Assembly: GCF_001641265.1 (NCBI RefSeq)
Contig: NW_020167532.1
Coordinates: 1,054,001 to 1,118,000, forward strand
Reading direction: 5' to 3'
DNA length: 64,000 bases
From: Pseudogymnoascus destructans
Taxonomy: Eukaryota; Ascomycota; Leotiomycetes; Thelebolales; Thelebolaceae
Under the pieces are notes generated by a model, which saw nothing but the letters and a program-made list of their open reading frames with translations, did no database searches and was not told the origin of the DNA. A program made the translations under genes and the position numbers. Shown in pieces: positions 31,376 through 42,977 of the stretch. The first letter of the stretch is position 1, and every line of letters starts with the position of its first letter.

Positions 31376-31830
31376 AGTGGAAAGAACGATGGAAGATGCC
31401 TGATATATAGAACTGGCAGGAACGGCGGGAGGTGCCTGGTGTATAGAACTAGCATGAACGATGGGTGATGAGCAATGTAGAAAAATGGCAAGAATGACGG
31501 GAGGTGTCTGATGTGTAAAATGGCAGGAACGGTGGGAGATGCCCGATGAATAAACTGGCGGGAACGATGATAGATGAAATGATGTATAAAACCGGTAAGA
31601 ACGATGGGAGATAAGTGATGGATAGAACTGGCAGGAACAACAATGGGAGATGAGTGATTTAGAAAACAGGCAAGAACGACGGAAGATGCCTGATATAAAC
31701 TGGCAGGAACGATAGGAGGCGTCTAATATATAGAACTGGCAGGAACGATGGGCTTTCTGAGGTATAAAAATGGCAGGAATGAGGGGGGGAAGTGACATGT
31801 AGAATTGGCAAGAATGATGGAAGAGAATGA
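31376..31830. repeat. degenerate ~36-bp minisatellite, about 13 units
   Basis: Units share a core like AACTGGCAGGAACGATGGGA followed by a variable AT-rich part. Most unit starts are 34-39 bp apart. Because 36 is a multiple of three, the minus strand appears to encode a repeating RSCQFY-type peptide. Stops and length changes argue against a real protein. Confidence 0.85.
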
Positions 31831-33209
31831 CAAAAAGTAACCTTACCGGCGCACCTGTAACATGCTGTGAGATGCTTCAACAAAATCCGTGATAATTCCA
31901 CATGAGACTGGCCAAGCAGTGGTTGTACTTCTTTTGTCGAGATGGGGTAAGATGATGTATGACGGAGACTTATAAAGTATTTGTAGTAAACTGGGCCGTC
32001 GTCAACCCCTCAGCTGGGTCAGAACCGCCACAGAAGTAGATCACAATATGGGAAAGCGTTGATATGATTGTAGCGCTCTTTTCCGATGTCTCAAAACGTC
32101 AAATGCAATGGTAATCTAGTGGTAAGAAATTATATTCGTTCGTTCCGAAAAAAGGCGAGGTAATTGTCCCCCCCATTTGATACGCGGGGTCGAGATAACA
32201 GGAATCCAGAGACTTGAAGCAGCTGAGGATCGACGGAACTATAGGTACAGTACAAAAAAGTTACGGCGGTTGGTACAGTTGGCACAATTCCTCCTGGTCC
32301 TGTCTGTACTAGCGGTGAGGAGTATAAAGACATTGGAAACTTTCTCGTGTTTGCCATCACGGGTATTTTAGCAATAACGAGTACCTCGGCCATCCGCAAC
32401 CACTTAAGCAGCATGCATTCATGATAAAGAACCTGATCACGGCCTCCCGCAACTCGAAAATCGTGTTACTACAGTAACTGTCGGTGAGTCGGTGAGTCGG
32501 TGAGTTGTACTGTACAAAATAGTCGGGGATGGCATCCTATCGGGCAAACTAGTGGGGAGCCATCGTAATATGTACCCCACGCATAGATTAGCAGTACCTC
32601 GTGTACTTATTAGGATGATCACGGCCGTGTCTTGGAAATGGGCGGCAACGGCGGACAATTTACGGCCAATGATGCAGTTGACGCCTTGATCTTGTCATGC
32701 ATGGTGCAATACATTCTGTAACGCATATTAGTCTGCTGCAATGCACGTATTTCATATATTTGATGTTTTATATTTCCAAGTTTCCAAGGAGAATCATTGA
32801 CGAACGAACGAAAGGAAGTTGGGGACGTTGGGGAGAGAAAGCGGTAAACGAGACACACGACACCCAACACCCAACTAGATCCATCACGTGCATAGCCGAG
32901 TTCATGCGCTATCCCCAAAATCACCTAGCGTAGTGCTCGGCTCGGAGCGATCTCAAGGGTCATTGCTGGACCCCATCGCTGTCAACTAAACTTAGCCTAA
33001 TCAGGTAATTTGCCTAACCCGATAAGGACTCGGGGGCGCCTCCAATGGAGCTGCCCCCCATGCAACGCAATCTGCGAGGAAGAAGCCGACCCCCAAAGAG
33101 GACCCAGGTTTGTTTACAAAGCTGGCGTCTCTGCTGTTTTCCTTGCTGTTGCCCTTTTCTCTTCTTCATACTGCTTTTTCACTGCCAAAGAGAGCTGTGA
33201 TTGTGGATT
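31831..33209. other. intergenic upstream of the large repetitive gene
   Basis: No gene recognised. A short GGTGAGTC triplication lies at about 32484-32507. The stretch near 32095-32130 has a tRNA A-box-like TAATCTAGTGGT but no B-box, so no tRNA is called. The last ~200 bp should be the promoter and 5' UTR of the next gene. Confidence 0.45.
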
Positions 33210-36200
33210 ATGACCAAAGATATTGTTGCAGAAGCTGTCCCCCAGACGGTCACGGATATGGCTACTACTGCTGTGGAACAGGATAAAGAGACAACTCCTG
33301 TAGTACCGGAGGCGGCTCCGGAGAAAGTGGAGGCTCCCGTCGAGGAGAAGCCTGCAGTTGAAGCCGCTCCTGTTGAAGAGGTTGCCCCTGTTGAGGCAGC
33401 ACCTCCAGCTGAGGAGAAGACGGCTCCTGTAGAGGAGGAGAAAACCCCCGCCAAAGAGGAGGCACCAGCACCAAGACCAGAGGCTCCTGTACCAGAAGCA
33501 CCAAAGGAAGTAGCGCCGGAGGTCACACCGGCTGAGCCCACTCCAGCTAAAGATGCAGCTCCGGTGAAAGACGCTGCTCCAGTCAAGGAGGATACCCCAG
33601 TCACAGAAGCAGCACCTGCAGAGGACGCCAAAGCACCAACCGAAGATGGGGCCAAGGAAGTGGCACCTATCGACAAAGAGGCAACTCCAGCACCAGACGC
33701 TAAGGATGGAGCCGCAAAGGAAGCACCTGCACCTGCTGTTGAGGCAACAGTCGTACAAACTGTAAGCTTATTACATCCATCTAAACCAATACGGCGTTTA
33801 CTAATACATTAAAATAGACTGGCGGATCAGTCGCAGCAGGTGTGGCAGCTGCAGCGACGGAACTGCAGGCGAAGACAGCAGAAGACGCAAAAGAAATCTA
33901 TAACAACATCGCAAAGGAAGTTGCATCTACAATTACTGACAAGGATGACGAGACCTTGATGGAGAAAATCGCCGATGCTGTGCAACTTGTTACGAAGGAG
34001 GTCATAGAAGGCGTCCAGGATGTCGGAGAGGCGATTAAAGAACACCCAGAGATGATTGCTGAGTAAGTTCCACATTCACACCAAACCTTATTCACTGATT
34101 TGGAATGGCTAACATGTCACACAGGGGAGCTATCGCTATTGCTGTCGGAGCCGCCACGATGGTCGCACCAGGAATTCTCGTTCCTGCACTCGCGATGGTT
34201 GGCAAGATGGCCTCAGATCACGCCATGAGCACCGCTAAGGGTATCGCTATCAAGGCAAGCAGCGATGTGATGAAGGATATCTCGGAGCAGCTGAAGAAGG
34301 ATGTTGCTGCCAACAAGGAACATGCTGAAGCAAAGGTGGAAGATGTCGTCGTTGCAACACCCCAAGGCGATGTCAAGGTCGACGTCACTGTTGACGCCAG
34401 CAAGGGCAAGGATGGTGAAGACATCATCCTAGTCCAAGCAACAGGGACTGAAATTGTGAAGGAGGCACCTGAGGAAGATGCTAAGGAGGTCACCGACAAA
34501 GCCGTAACCGAGGAGACCCCCGTTGCTGCTGCCGCCGCCGATGACAAGTCCGTCACTGTGACGGAAGTGCCCAAGGAGTTTCTGGCTGAGGCACACGCCA
34601 CAAGAGAGAAGGCCGCTGAAGCTGAAGCTAAAACATCTGAGGCTGCACCTGCTACTACCGAAAATGCGGAGACTACGCGCGAGGTAGAGCCAGAGGCTGC
34701 ACAAGCCGAGCCAGAGGCACCAGCGAGCGAAGCTACCGTCGAAACCGTGGAGCCTGCAGCTGCTGCGGGTAAGAAGGTCAAGAATAAGAAATCAAAGGCG
34801 AAGGCCGCAAAAGCAAAGGCAGGCGCTTCAGAGTCAGCAGCAGCGCTGGCTATCCCAGCAATTGCCGCCGCAGGTGCCGTCGCTGTAGGCTCCAAGGACA
34901 AGGAGGAGGAGGCTAAGTCGGAGGAAGCATCAAAGGCTGAAGCTGAAGCGACCAAAGACGTCAAGGATGCCGAGACAAACGGTGCCGCTGCCGCAGCTGT
35001 CCCAGATGTCGAGGCCAAGGAGACTGAGACTGATGCCGTGGCGGCTTGTCCGGAGGTTGCTGAGATGGCAGTTGTCGACGCCGAGGAGAGGAATGATACC
35101 CCAGCTGTTGCCGAGGAGCCTGTGACCGAGACCAGCGAGGTTGAGGCTGAGCCGGAGGTTACTGAGAAGGCAGTTGTCGACGCCGAGGAGAAGAATGATA
35201 CCCCAGTTATTGCCGAGGAGCCTGTGACCGAGACCAAGGAGGTTGAGGCTGAGCTGGAGGTTACTGAGAAGGCAGTTGTCGACGCCGAGGAGAAGAATGA
35301 TACCCCAGTTATTGCCGAGGAGCCTGTGACCGAGACCAAGGAGGTTGAGGCTGAGCCGGAGGTTACTGAGAAGGCAGTTGTTGACGCCGAGGAGAAGAAT
35401 GATACCCCAGTTATTGCCGAGGAGCCTGTGACCGAGACCAAGGAGGTTGAGGCTGAGCCGGAGGTTATTGAGAAGGCAGTTGTCGACGCCGAAGAGAAGA
35501 ATGATACCCCAGTTATTGCCGAGGAAGCTGCTACCGAGACCAAGGAGGCTGAGGCTGAGCCTGTGGCTGTTGTTGAGGAGAAGAAGGAGGACGCTCCCGC
35601 TGCCGTTGCCGAGCCAGAGGTTGAAGCAAAGGAAGTTGTCGCTGAGCCTGTCGGCGCTGTTAAGGAAACAAAGGAATCCGCTCCAGTTGCTGTTTCCCAG
35701 CCAGAGGCCGTGGTCAAGGAGGTTGAGCCAGTAGTTGCTGTCGAGAAGGCCAAGGAGGAGGCCCCTGCTGCTGTTGCAGAGGCTGAGACCAAGTCTGAGC
35801 CATCGGCTGTTGCCGAGGAGAAGAAAGACGATACCCAAGAAGCCGTTGCTGAGCCTACACCAGAAGCCACCGTAGTAGAGGCAGAGCCAGCCGTCGCTGG
35901 CACCGAGGAGGACAAGTCCGCCCCTGTCGCTGCTGCTGAACCCGAAGCCGAGGCTGAGCCAGTAGTTGCAACTGAGGAGGTCAAGGAAGAGGCTCCTGTT
36001 GCCGCTGCTGAGCCAGAAGTTGAGGAGAAGGCTGTGGAGGCTGAGCCAGCTGCTGCTGCTACGGGTAACAAGGGCAAGAACAAGAAGTCTAAGGCAAAGG
36101 GGAAGGCGGATGTATCGAAGGGTGAAGTCATTGCCGCTGGAGCCGCTGCACTAGGTGTTTCTGCGATTGCCGCTGGAGTCGTGGCAGCCACTTCTTCGAA

Positions 36201-39200
36201 GGAGAAGGCAGATGATGTTACTCCTGCCGTTGTCGAGGAGAAGGAGGTCGCACCTGCCACTGTCGAGGAGGCGGAGGCTGCACCTGCTGCTGTTGTTGAG
36301 GAGAAGGAATCCGCGCCTGCCGTTGTTGAGGAGAAGGAAGCCGCTCCTGCCGCTGTCGAGAAGAAGGAGGCTGCACCTGCCGTTGCGGAGGCAGCAGGGG
36401 AGAAGGAAGCCGCCCCCGCCGCTGTCGAGAAGATGGAGGCTGCACCTGCCGTTGCCGAGGCAGCAGAGGAGAAGGAAGCCGCCCCCGCCCCTGTTGAGGA
36501 GAAGGTCGCACCTGCTGCTGTCGAAGAGAAGGCGACCGCGCCTGCTCTTGTTGAGGAGAAGGATGCTGCACCCGCCGTTGTCGAAGCGACGGAGGAGAAG
36601 GTGGTCGCACCTGCTGCTGTTGAGGAGAAGGAGGCCGCGCCTTCACCTGTCGAGGTGGAGGAGAAGGAGGTCGCACCTGCCGCTGTCGAGGCCTCCGAAA
36701 CCCCAGACGTGGTAGCGCCAGTAGAGGTTGCCGAGACTGAGGCCCCTGTTGAAGCCGAGGCTGCCCCTGCAAAGGAGGTTGCCGACAAGGAAGTTGCTGC
36801 CACCGAGGCACCTGCTGCCGCTGAAGCCACCGAGGTTACTGAATCTGCCGAGACGACCCAGAAGGTTGCCGAAGAGGTAGTGACCGAGAAATCTCCAGTT
36901 ACCGAAGAGGTCGCTGCATCCGAAGACGCCAAGGTCGCTGCAGAGGTTCCTGCAGCTGTTGAGACAAAGGAGGTCCCTGAAGAGGGCCAGCCAGTCGATG
37001 TTGTGGCAGATACCGAAGAGGTTCATACTCCTGCGGAAGTGAAGGAGGTCGTTGAGGAATCTAAGCCAGCCGAGGCTGCCGTTGCTACCGAAGAAGTCTC
37101 CGCTCCCACCGAGGAGGTGAAGGAGGCCATTAAGGAAGAGCAGCCAGTTGAAGCTGTAGCACCAGTTGAGGCTGCTGTAGAGGAGGAAGCTGTTGTCGCC
37201 AAGGAGCCAGAGGTTGCTGAGGAAGTCGTCGAGGCCAAGGAGGCTGCCCCTGTTGAGGAGACTAAGATCGAGGAGCCAGTAGCAGTCGAGGAAGTCGCCG
37301 AGGCCAAGGAGGCTGCCTCTGTTAAGGACGCTAAGGTCGAGGAGCCAGCAGCAGTTGAGGAAGTCGCCGAGACCAAGGTGGAGGAGCCTGCTGCAGTTAA
37401 GGAAACTAACGCTGAGGAACCTGCTGCGGTCGAGGAGACCAAGGTAGAGGAACCTGCCACAGTTGAGGAGCCAGCTGTTGTCGAAGAATCCACCAAAGCC
37501 AACGAAGAACCAGCCGCAGTTGATGAGACCAAGGTTGAGGAGGCCGCCCCAGTTGAGGAGGCCAAGGTTGAGGAGGTCGCCCCGGTTGAGGAGGCCAAGG
37601 TTGAGGAGGTCGCCCCGGTTGAGGAGACCAAGGTTGAGGAGACCAAGATTGAGGAGAAGACCAAGGTTGAGGAGGCCGCCGCAGTTGAGGAGACCAAGGT
37701 TGAGGAGGCCGCCCCAGTTGAGGAGACCAAGGTTGAGGAGGCCGCCCCAGTTGAGGAGGCCAAGGTTGAGGAGGTCGCCCCGGTTGAGGAGACCAAGATT
37801 GAGGAGATCAAGGTTGAGGAGGTCGCCGCAGTTGAGGAGACCAAGGTTGAGGAGGCCGCCCCAGTTCAGGAGACCAAGGTTGAGGAGGCCGCCCCAGTTG
37901 AGGAGGCCAAGGTTGAGGAGGTCGCCCCGGTTGAGGAGACCCAGATTGAGGAGACCAAGGCCGAGGAGGTCGCCCCGGTTGAGGATACCAAGGTTGAGGA
38001 GGCCGCCCCAGTTGAGGAAACCAAGGTTGAGGAGGCCGCCCCAGTTGAGGAGGCCAAGGTTGAGGAGGCCGCCCCAGTTGAGGAGACCAAGGTTGAGGAG
38101 GCCGCCCCAGTTGAGGAGGCCAAGGTTGAGGAGGTCGCCCCGGTTGAGGAGACCAAGATTGAGGAGACCAAGGCCGAGGAGGTCGCCGCAGTTGAGGAGA
38201 CCAAGGTTGAGGAGGCCGCCCCAGTTGAGGAGACCAAGATTGAGGAGACCAAGGCCGAGGAGGTCGCCCCGATTGAGGAGACCAAGATTGAGGAGCCTGC
38301 CACAGTTGAGGAGCCAGCTGTTGTCGAAGAATCCACCAAAGCCAACGAAGAACCAGCCGCAGTTGATGAGACCAAGGTTGAGGAGGCCGCCCCAGTTGAG
38401 GAGGCCAAGGTTGAGGAGGTCGCCCCGGTTGAGGAGGCCAAGGTTGAGGAGGTCGCCCCGGTTGAGGAGACCAAGGTTGAGGAGACCAAGATTGAGGAGA
38501 AGACCAAGGTTGAGGAGGCCGCCGCAGTTGAGGAGACCAAGGTTGAGGAGGCCGCCCCAGTTGAGGAGACCAAGGTTGAGGAGGCCGCCCCAGTTGAGGA
38601 GGCCAAGGTTGAGGAGGTCGCCCCGGTTGAGGAGACCAAGATTGAGGAGACCAAGGCCGAGGAGGTCGCCGCAGTTGAGGAGACCAAGGTTGAGGAGGCC
38701 TCCCCAGTTGAGGAGATTGAGGAGACCAAGGCCGAGGAGGTCGCCCCGATTGAGGAGACCAAGATTGAGGAGACCAAGGCCGAGGAGGTCGCCCCGGTTG
38801 AGGATACCAAGGTTGAGGAGGTTGCCGCAGTTGAGGAGCCTGCCAAGGTAGAGGAGCCTGCTGCTGTTGCAGAGACTGCCGTTAAGGCACCCGCTGTAGT
38901 GGAGGAGACCAAGGTCGAAGAGCTGGTTGCAACCGCGGAGCCAGTCGCTACTGAGGAGCCAGCTGTCGCTGGGAAGTCCGCAGTTGAGGAGACCAAGGTT
39001 GAGGAGGTCGCCACAGTCGAGGAACCTGCCGGTGTTGCAGAGACTGCAGTTGAGTCGCCTGCCGCCGCAGTAGAGGAGGATAAGGTTGAGGTACCCGTTG
39101 TTGCCGCAGAGCCCGCCGCTACTGAGGAGCCAGCTGTTGCTAAGACGACCGCAGTTGAGGAGCCAAAGGTCAAGGAGGCGGCTGCCGTTAGCGAGGTTGC

Positions 39201-39993
39201 TGAGGCTAAGGAAGTAGCTCCCGCTAAGGAGGCTACCAAAGTGGAGGAGACTAAGGTTGAGGAACCAGTGGTTGCCAAGCCTGCTGTAGTGGAAGAGCCC
39301 AACAAGGTGGAGGAGGCTGCCGCAGTGGAGGAGCCCACTAAGGTGGAGGAGCCTGCTGTAGTTGAAGAGCCTACTAAGGTAGAGGAGCCTGTTGCAGTTC
39401 AGGAGCCTGTCGTTGAGGAACCAGCCGCAGTGGAACAGGCCAAAGTGGAGGCCCCAGTTGTTGCTGAGGAAGCAACCAAGGCTGAGGAACCTGCCGCTGC
39501 CGAAGAGCCAAAGGTCCAAGAAGAACTTAAGGTTGCAGAACAGCCCAAGGTTGAAGAGGCCGCTCCGGTTGCGCCAGCAGTTGTAGCTGAGGCCGCACCT
39601 GTCGAGGCTCCCGCGGCTGTTAACGAAGCTATCTCCAAGCCTGCCACCAAATCCGTCTCCGCTGCCGAACCAGTCACAGCTGCTGAGTCCTCTGAAGCAT
39701 CCGGCTCATTCAAGACTGCTGAGACTTCCGATGCCGATCAGAATCCTGCAGCCACTGATGCTGCTGCTCCAGTTGCCGACACAGCAGAGGCCAAGGAACC
39801 AGTTTCAGCCGCACCATCGACGCCAGCTGAGAAAGCCGCCGATGAACCAACCACACCTACCACATCAAAGTTTAAGAAGGGTCACGTAAAGCGCAAGAGT
39901 ATTCTTGGTCGCCTCGGTTCTTGGTTCTGGCCCGGAAATAGCTCGAAAGAGGCAACACCTCCGATCGTCGAATCGGCTGCCGCTCGCTCCTGA
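33210..39993 (+). CDS. very large low-complexity Ala/Glu/Val/Pro/Lys-rich repeat protein, 2,221 aa
   Basis: Exons 33210-33761, 33818-34062 and 34125-39993 join in frame with canonical GT-AG sites. The ordered part is small: residues ~185-330, with a helical segment EIYNNIAKEVASTITDKDDE and a hydrophobic stretch GAIAIAVGAATMVAPGILVP that could insert in a membrane. The rest is repeats: five 34-residue units starting AVVDAEEKNDTPVIAEEPV (35068-35577), then dozens of units like KVEEAAPVEET. Two lysine-rich blocks (KNKKSKAK) each precede an Ala-rich hydrophobic run. The C-terminus is different and conserved-looking: KFKKGHVKRKSILGRLGSWF, a basic amphipathic tail that may bind membrane or a partner. 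Family and function are unknown. Such proteins are often structural or septal/cell-periphery factors, but that is speculation. Confidence 0.85.
35068..35577 (+). repeat. five tandem 102-bp coding repeats
   Basis: Units start at 35068, 35170, 35272, 35374 and 35476, each 34 codons, all in frame. The middle units are nearly identical; the first and last have drifted. The exact codon-multiple length keeps the protein open after unequal exchange. Confidence 0.92.
37453..38649 (+). repeat. large internal coding duplication (about 354 bp, offset 843 bp)
   Basis: The block starting CCTGCCACAGTTGAGGAG at 37453 recurs at 38296. It is nearly identical for about 354 bp, including the otherwise unique segment ESTKANEEPAAVDETK. 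The offset is 281 codons, so the frame is preserved. The stretch between is made of 11-residue VEE(A/V)APVEETK-like units. Confidence 0.9.
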
Positions 39994-40810
39994 GAGCCTA
40001 GCAGCCAAGACCCCTGTTGCCGCCAAATAGGTGGTGTGCTATGAAGCAACGGCCGAAGTGTGATTATTGTTGAAGGAGATTGATGTTTTGATGCGATTTG
40101 TTTTTTATACCCCTTCGCTTGTTTTGTCATGTTATGTTTTTGTGCACATAATGAGTGCATGATAGATGTAGTTTGACGGAAATTTTTAATGATTATCATG
40201 TTTGCTCTAGTTTATGCGTTGGCTCTGTTTAGTTAGACGTTAGTTGAATGCCAGAATTTGTCTGTCAGGTATATCATGAGACATGCGCCATGTGAGCATC
40301 TCTCAACAAGCTCAGCCCTATCGTTAGTAGCTATCTATGCATCTCCGATTTTCCACACCGATCCATGTTCAAGCAGGATTTGCGCCAAGTATACGGATTG
40401 GAAGGATGCTGTATGGATATTAGCCGCTATAGTTTTGGTTGGTGATCGCACGAGCATCTAAAAATACTGTATGGTCGGCCCAACTCGACAACCCATCACG
40501 AGTGTTGGTGACATATATGTCCTGCTCCTATGTACAGTACATGTACGTCTGAGGTAATCCGGGCAGCCCCTGGAGGAAGTGGAGGAGGGCTCACCGCCTA
40601 TCATGCACGACATGTAAAGCGTTGGGGGCAGCCTCGTGATAAATCCGCCATGGTGGATTTCATCCTGGCAAATTCAGCCTTGAACTTCAATTGAAGCCAT
40701 CGGTGCAGGTGATGCAAATGCGAAAAAAATGTTATAATAAACTCCTTCCTTCTGCCTCATTATTGTGTTGCTCTCTGGCGTACAAGCGACAGATCATTTA
40801 TTGATGCAAA
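39994..40810. other. intergenic, no gene recognised
   Basis: It contains the 3' UTR of the repetitive gene and the promoter of the ligase gene. No repeat or RNA gene was recognised. Confidence 0.5.
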
Positions 40811-42613
40811 ATGCCTTTCAAATCCGTGCACCCTTACCTTGCGATCCCTCAAACTAATTTGGTAGACTACCTCTTCCCGCCCGGTTTGGAACCAAGCAAT
40901 GAGCCGCTCTGGATAGATTCACAGGACCCAAGCAACTATTTATCAGAGGCCCAGGTTTTAAAATGGAGCAAGAGCTTCAGCAGGGGCCTCAACAATGCAG
41001 GTTTGCGCCAGGACGAGGTTGTTATGCTCTTTACACCAAACCACATATTTGTGCCTGTAGCATACCTCGGAATCGTTGGTGGAGGATACAGATTCAGTGC
41101 AGCAAATCCAGCATTTACTTTGCGAGGTCAGTATCTTGCCAACTCACATTCTCGTTTTCTCATGCGCTTCCAGAGCTTGTCTACCAAATCGAGGATGTTC
41201 AGCCAAGCGTCATACTTGTGCACCCCAACTTTGTACCATTAGCAGTCGAGGCTGTCGCCAAAATCGGCTTATCAAATTCAAAAATCTTCCAACTCTCAGA
41301 TGTTGAGTGCACGCCCGTTCTCGGTGTCCTAGATTGGCGCCTTCTCCTCAAGGAATATGGCGCTGACAACTACGCTTGGCCAAGCTTCACACCAGAAGAA
41401 TCTCTGAGGACAATTGCATCGATCAATTATTCATCTGGAACGACAGGTCATCCAAAGGGTGTAATGGTAAGCCACGCCAATATCATTGCCAACGCCGCTC
41501 AAAATATATTCAACCTCATCCACAATAGACGGCTCCTCTTACCCGATGACCGCTGGCTCGGCTATCTTCCTCTCTACCACGCATATGGACAACTATATTT
41601 AATCACCATATCTCTCAAAAGGCGGATACCAGTCTATGTGATGAAGCAGTTTGTATTCGAGGATTTTCTGCACGCCATACAGACGTATCGGATCACGACG
41701 TTGCAGCTTGTGCCGCCGATTCTGGTTATGATGTCCAAGCACCCAGTCACAAGCAAATATGATCTCAGCTCATTGACACTGGCACTGTGCGCCGCAGCAC
41801 CACTGAGTAAGGAGCTACAGAATCATTGTTCGAAGAGATTCGGGTTCAACATTATACAAGGCTATGGGATGACCGAAACAACCTGTGGAGGGATGGGGAT
41901 GCTAGCTATCGACATCGATAATACTGGCAGCATTGGAAAGCTACTTTCAAACACTGAATGCAAGCTCATCAATGATTATGGACAGGAAGTTTCGTATGGG
42001 CAGCCAGGAGAGCTGTACCTAAGGGGGCCACAGATAGCTCTTGGCTACTGGCGCAACGCAGCAGCCACCAACAAAAATATTGATACCGAGGGGTGGTTAC
42101 GAACGGGGGACATAGCTGTTTGCAATGCTGATGGGAATTTCTGGATTATCGATCGGAAAAAGGTTAGTCTGTTGTCCATAAGATGTATGTGCAACTGACT
42201 TATGATGATTATAGGAACTCATCAAAGTGAATGGATTCCAAGTCGCCCCAGCAGAGTTAGAAGCAGTACTTCTGGAGAACGAGCATATCGCAGACGCAGG
42301 TGTCGTAGGAATCAAATTGTATCCTCTCTCCTCCTTTATTTTCTCTCCATACTAACATTTCCGCAGTGGCGAAGAAGAGCTACCCCGAGCCTACGTCGCC
42401 ATCCAAGAAGCTTCAAAAGGAAAAGTAACACCCCAAGATATCGAACACTGGATAAAGTCGCGGGTGGCAAAATACAAATACCTTGTGGGAGGAGTGGTGT
42501 TTGTTCAGCAAGTTCCGAAATTGGAGAGTGGCAAGATTCAGAGGCGCGTCTTGCGGGAATGGGCAAAGAAGGATGGCGAGCTGATGCAGCGACGGGTGCA
42601 ATCTCGATTATAA
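40811..42613 (+). CDS. 4-coumarate:CoA ligase-like acyl-CoA synthetase, probable peroxisomal
   Basis: Exons 40811-41126, 41174-42162, 42215-42318 and 42367-42613 give 551 residues. ANL-family signatures are all present: the phosphate-binding loop INYSSGTTGHPKGVMVSH, YGMTETTCGG, GWLRTGDIAV, DRKKELIKVNGFQV (interrupted by an intron after DRKK) and the catalytic Lys in LESGKIQRR. The enzyme activates a carboxylic acid with ATP to an acyl-adenylate, then transfers it to CoA. The last three residues are SRL, a usable type-1 peroxisomal targeting signal, as in many fungal 4CL-like ligases. The exact acid is unknown. The final codons and the stop lie inside a 44-bp tandem duplication (42599-42686). 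Confidence 0.93.
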
Positions 42614-42686
42614 TAGCATAGTTTGAAACAGAGCGAGCGTCTCAATCTCGATTATAATAGCATAATTTGAAACAGAGCGAGCGTCT
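42599..42686 (+). repeat. 44-bp tandem duplication across the ligase stop codon
   Basis: A unit starting CAATCTCGATTATAATAG begins at 42599 and again at 42643; the copies differ at one base (TAG/TAA within the unit). The first copy holds the last four sense codons (Q-S-R-L) and the TAA stop; the second lies in the 3' UTR. Confidence 0.95.
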
Positions 42687-42977
42687 CCATCATCACCACT
42701 TCTTGAATGAGTACTTGACAAAATATTATTTAGTACAGTTCAACCACCACTTCTGCGGTGTATAAATATACACCTTGGCAGTGTGGACTGATCGAGAACA
42801 CAGTATTGGCTGGACAAGTCTAGGCATAGTACACAATACGTACTTCTATTCATAATTTCTTCGCTACTCGTTTCGCAGGTGAGCTAATACTGTATTTACG
42901 TTAATGATACTTAAATGCCTCATACTCTGTGGATTTCGAGCCAACATCCAACAAGGCTCACACAGTTGGTTTATCAA

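Noticed and set aside
32095..32135. tRNA-like A-box (TAATCTAGTGGT)
   Set aside because: No B-box, no anticodon arm and no pairing acceptor stem could be found.
34218..39519. Very long antisense reading frames (up to ~950 codons) across the repetitive gene, Ser/Ala/Thr-rich or Leu/Asn/Gly-rich
   Set aside because: They are shadows of the GAG/GCC/GTT-rich sense repeats, which contain almost no stop triplets in any frame. The sense frame alone has proper introns and unique ends.
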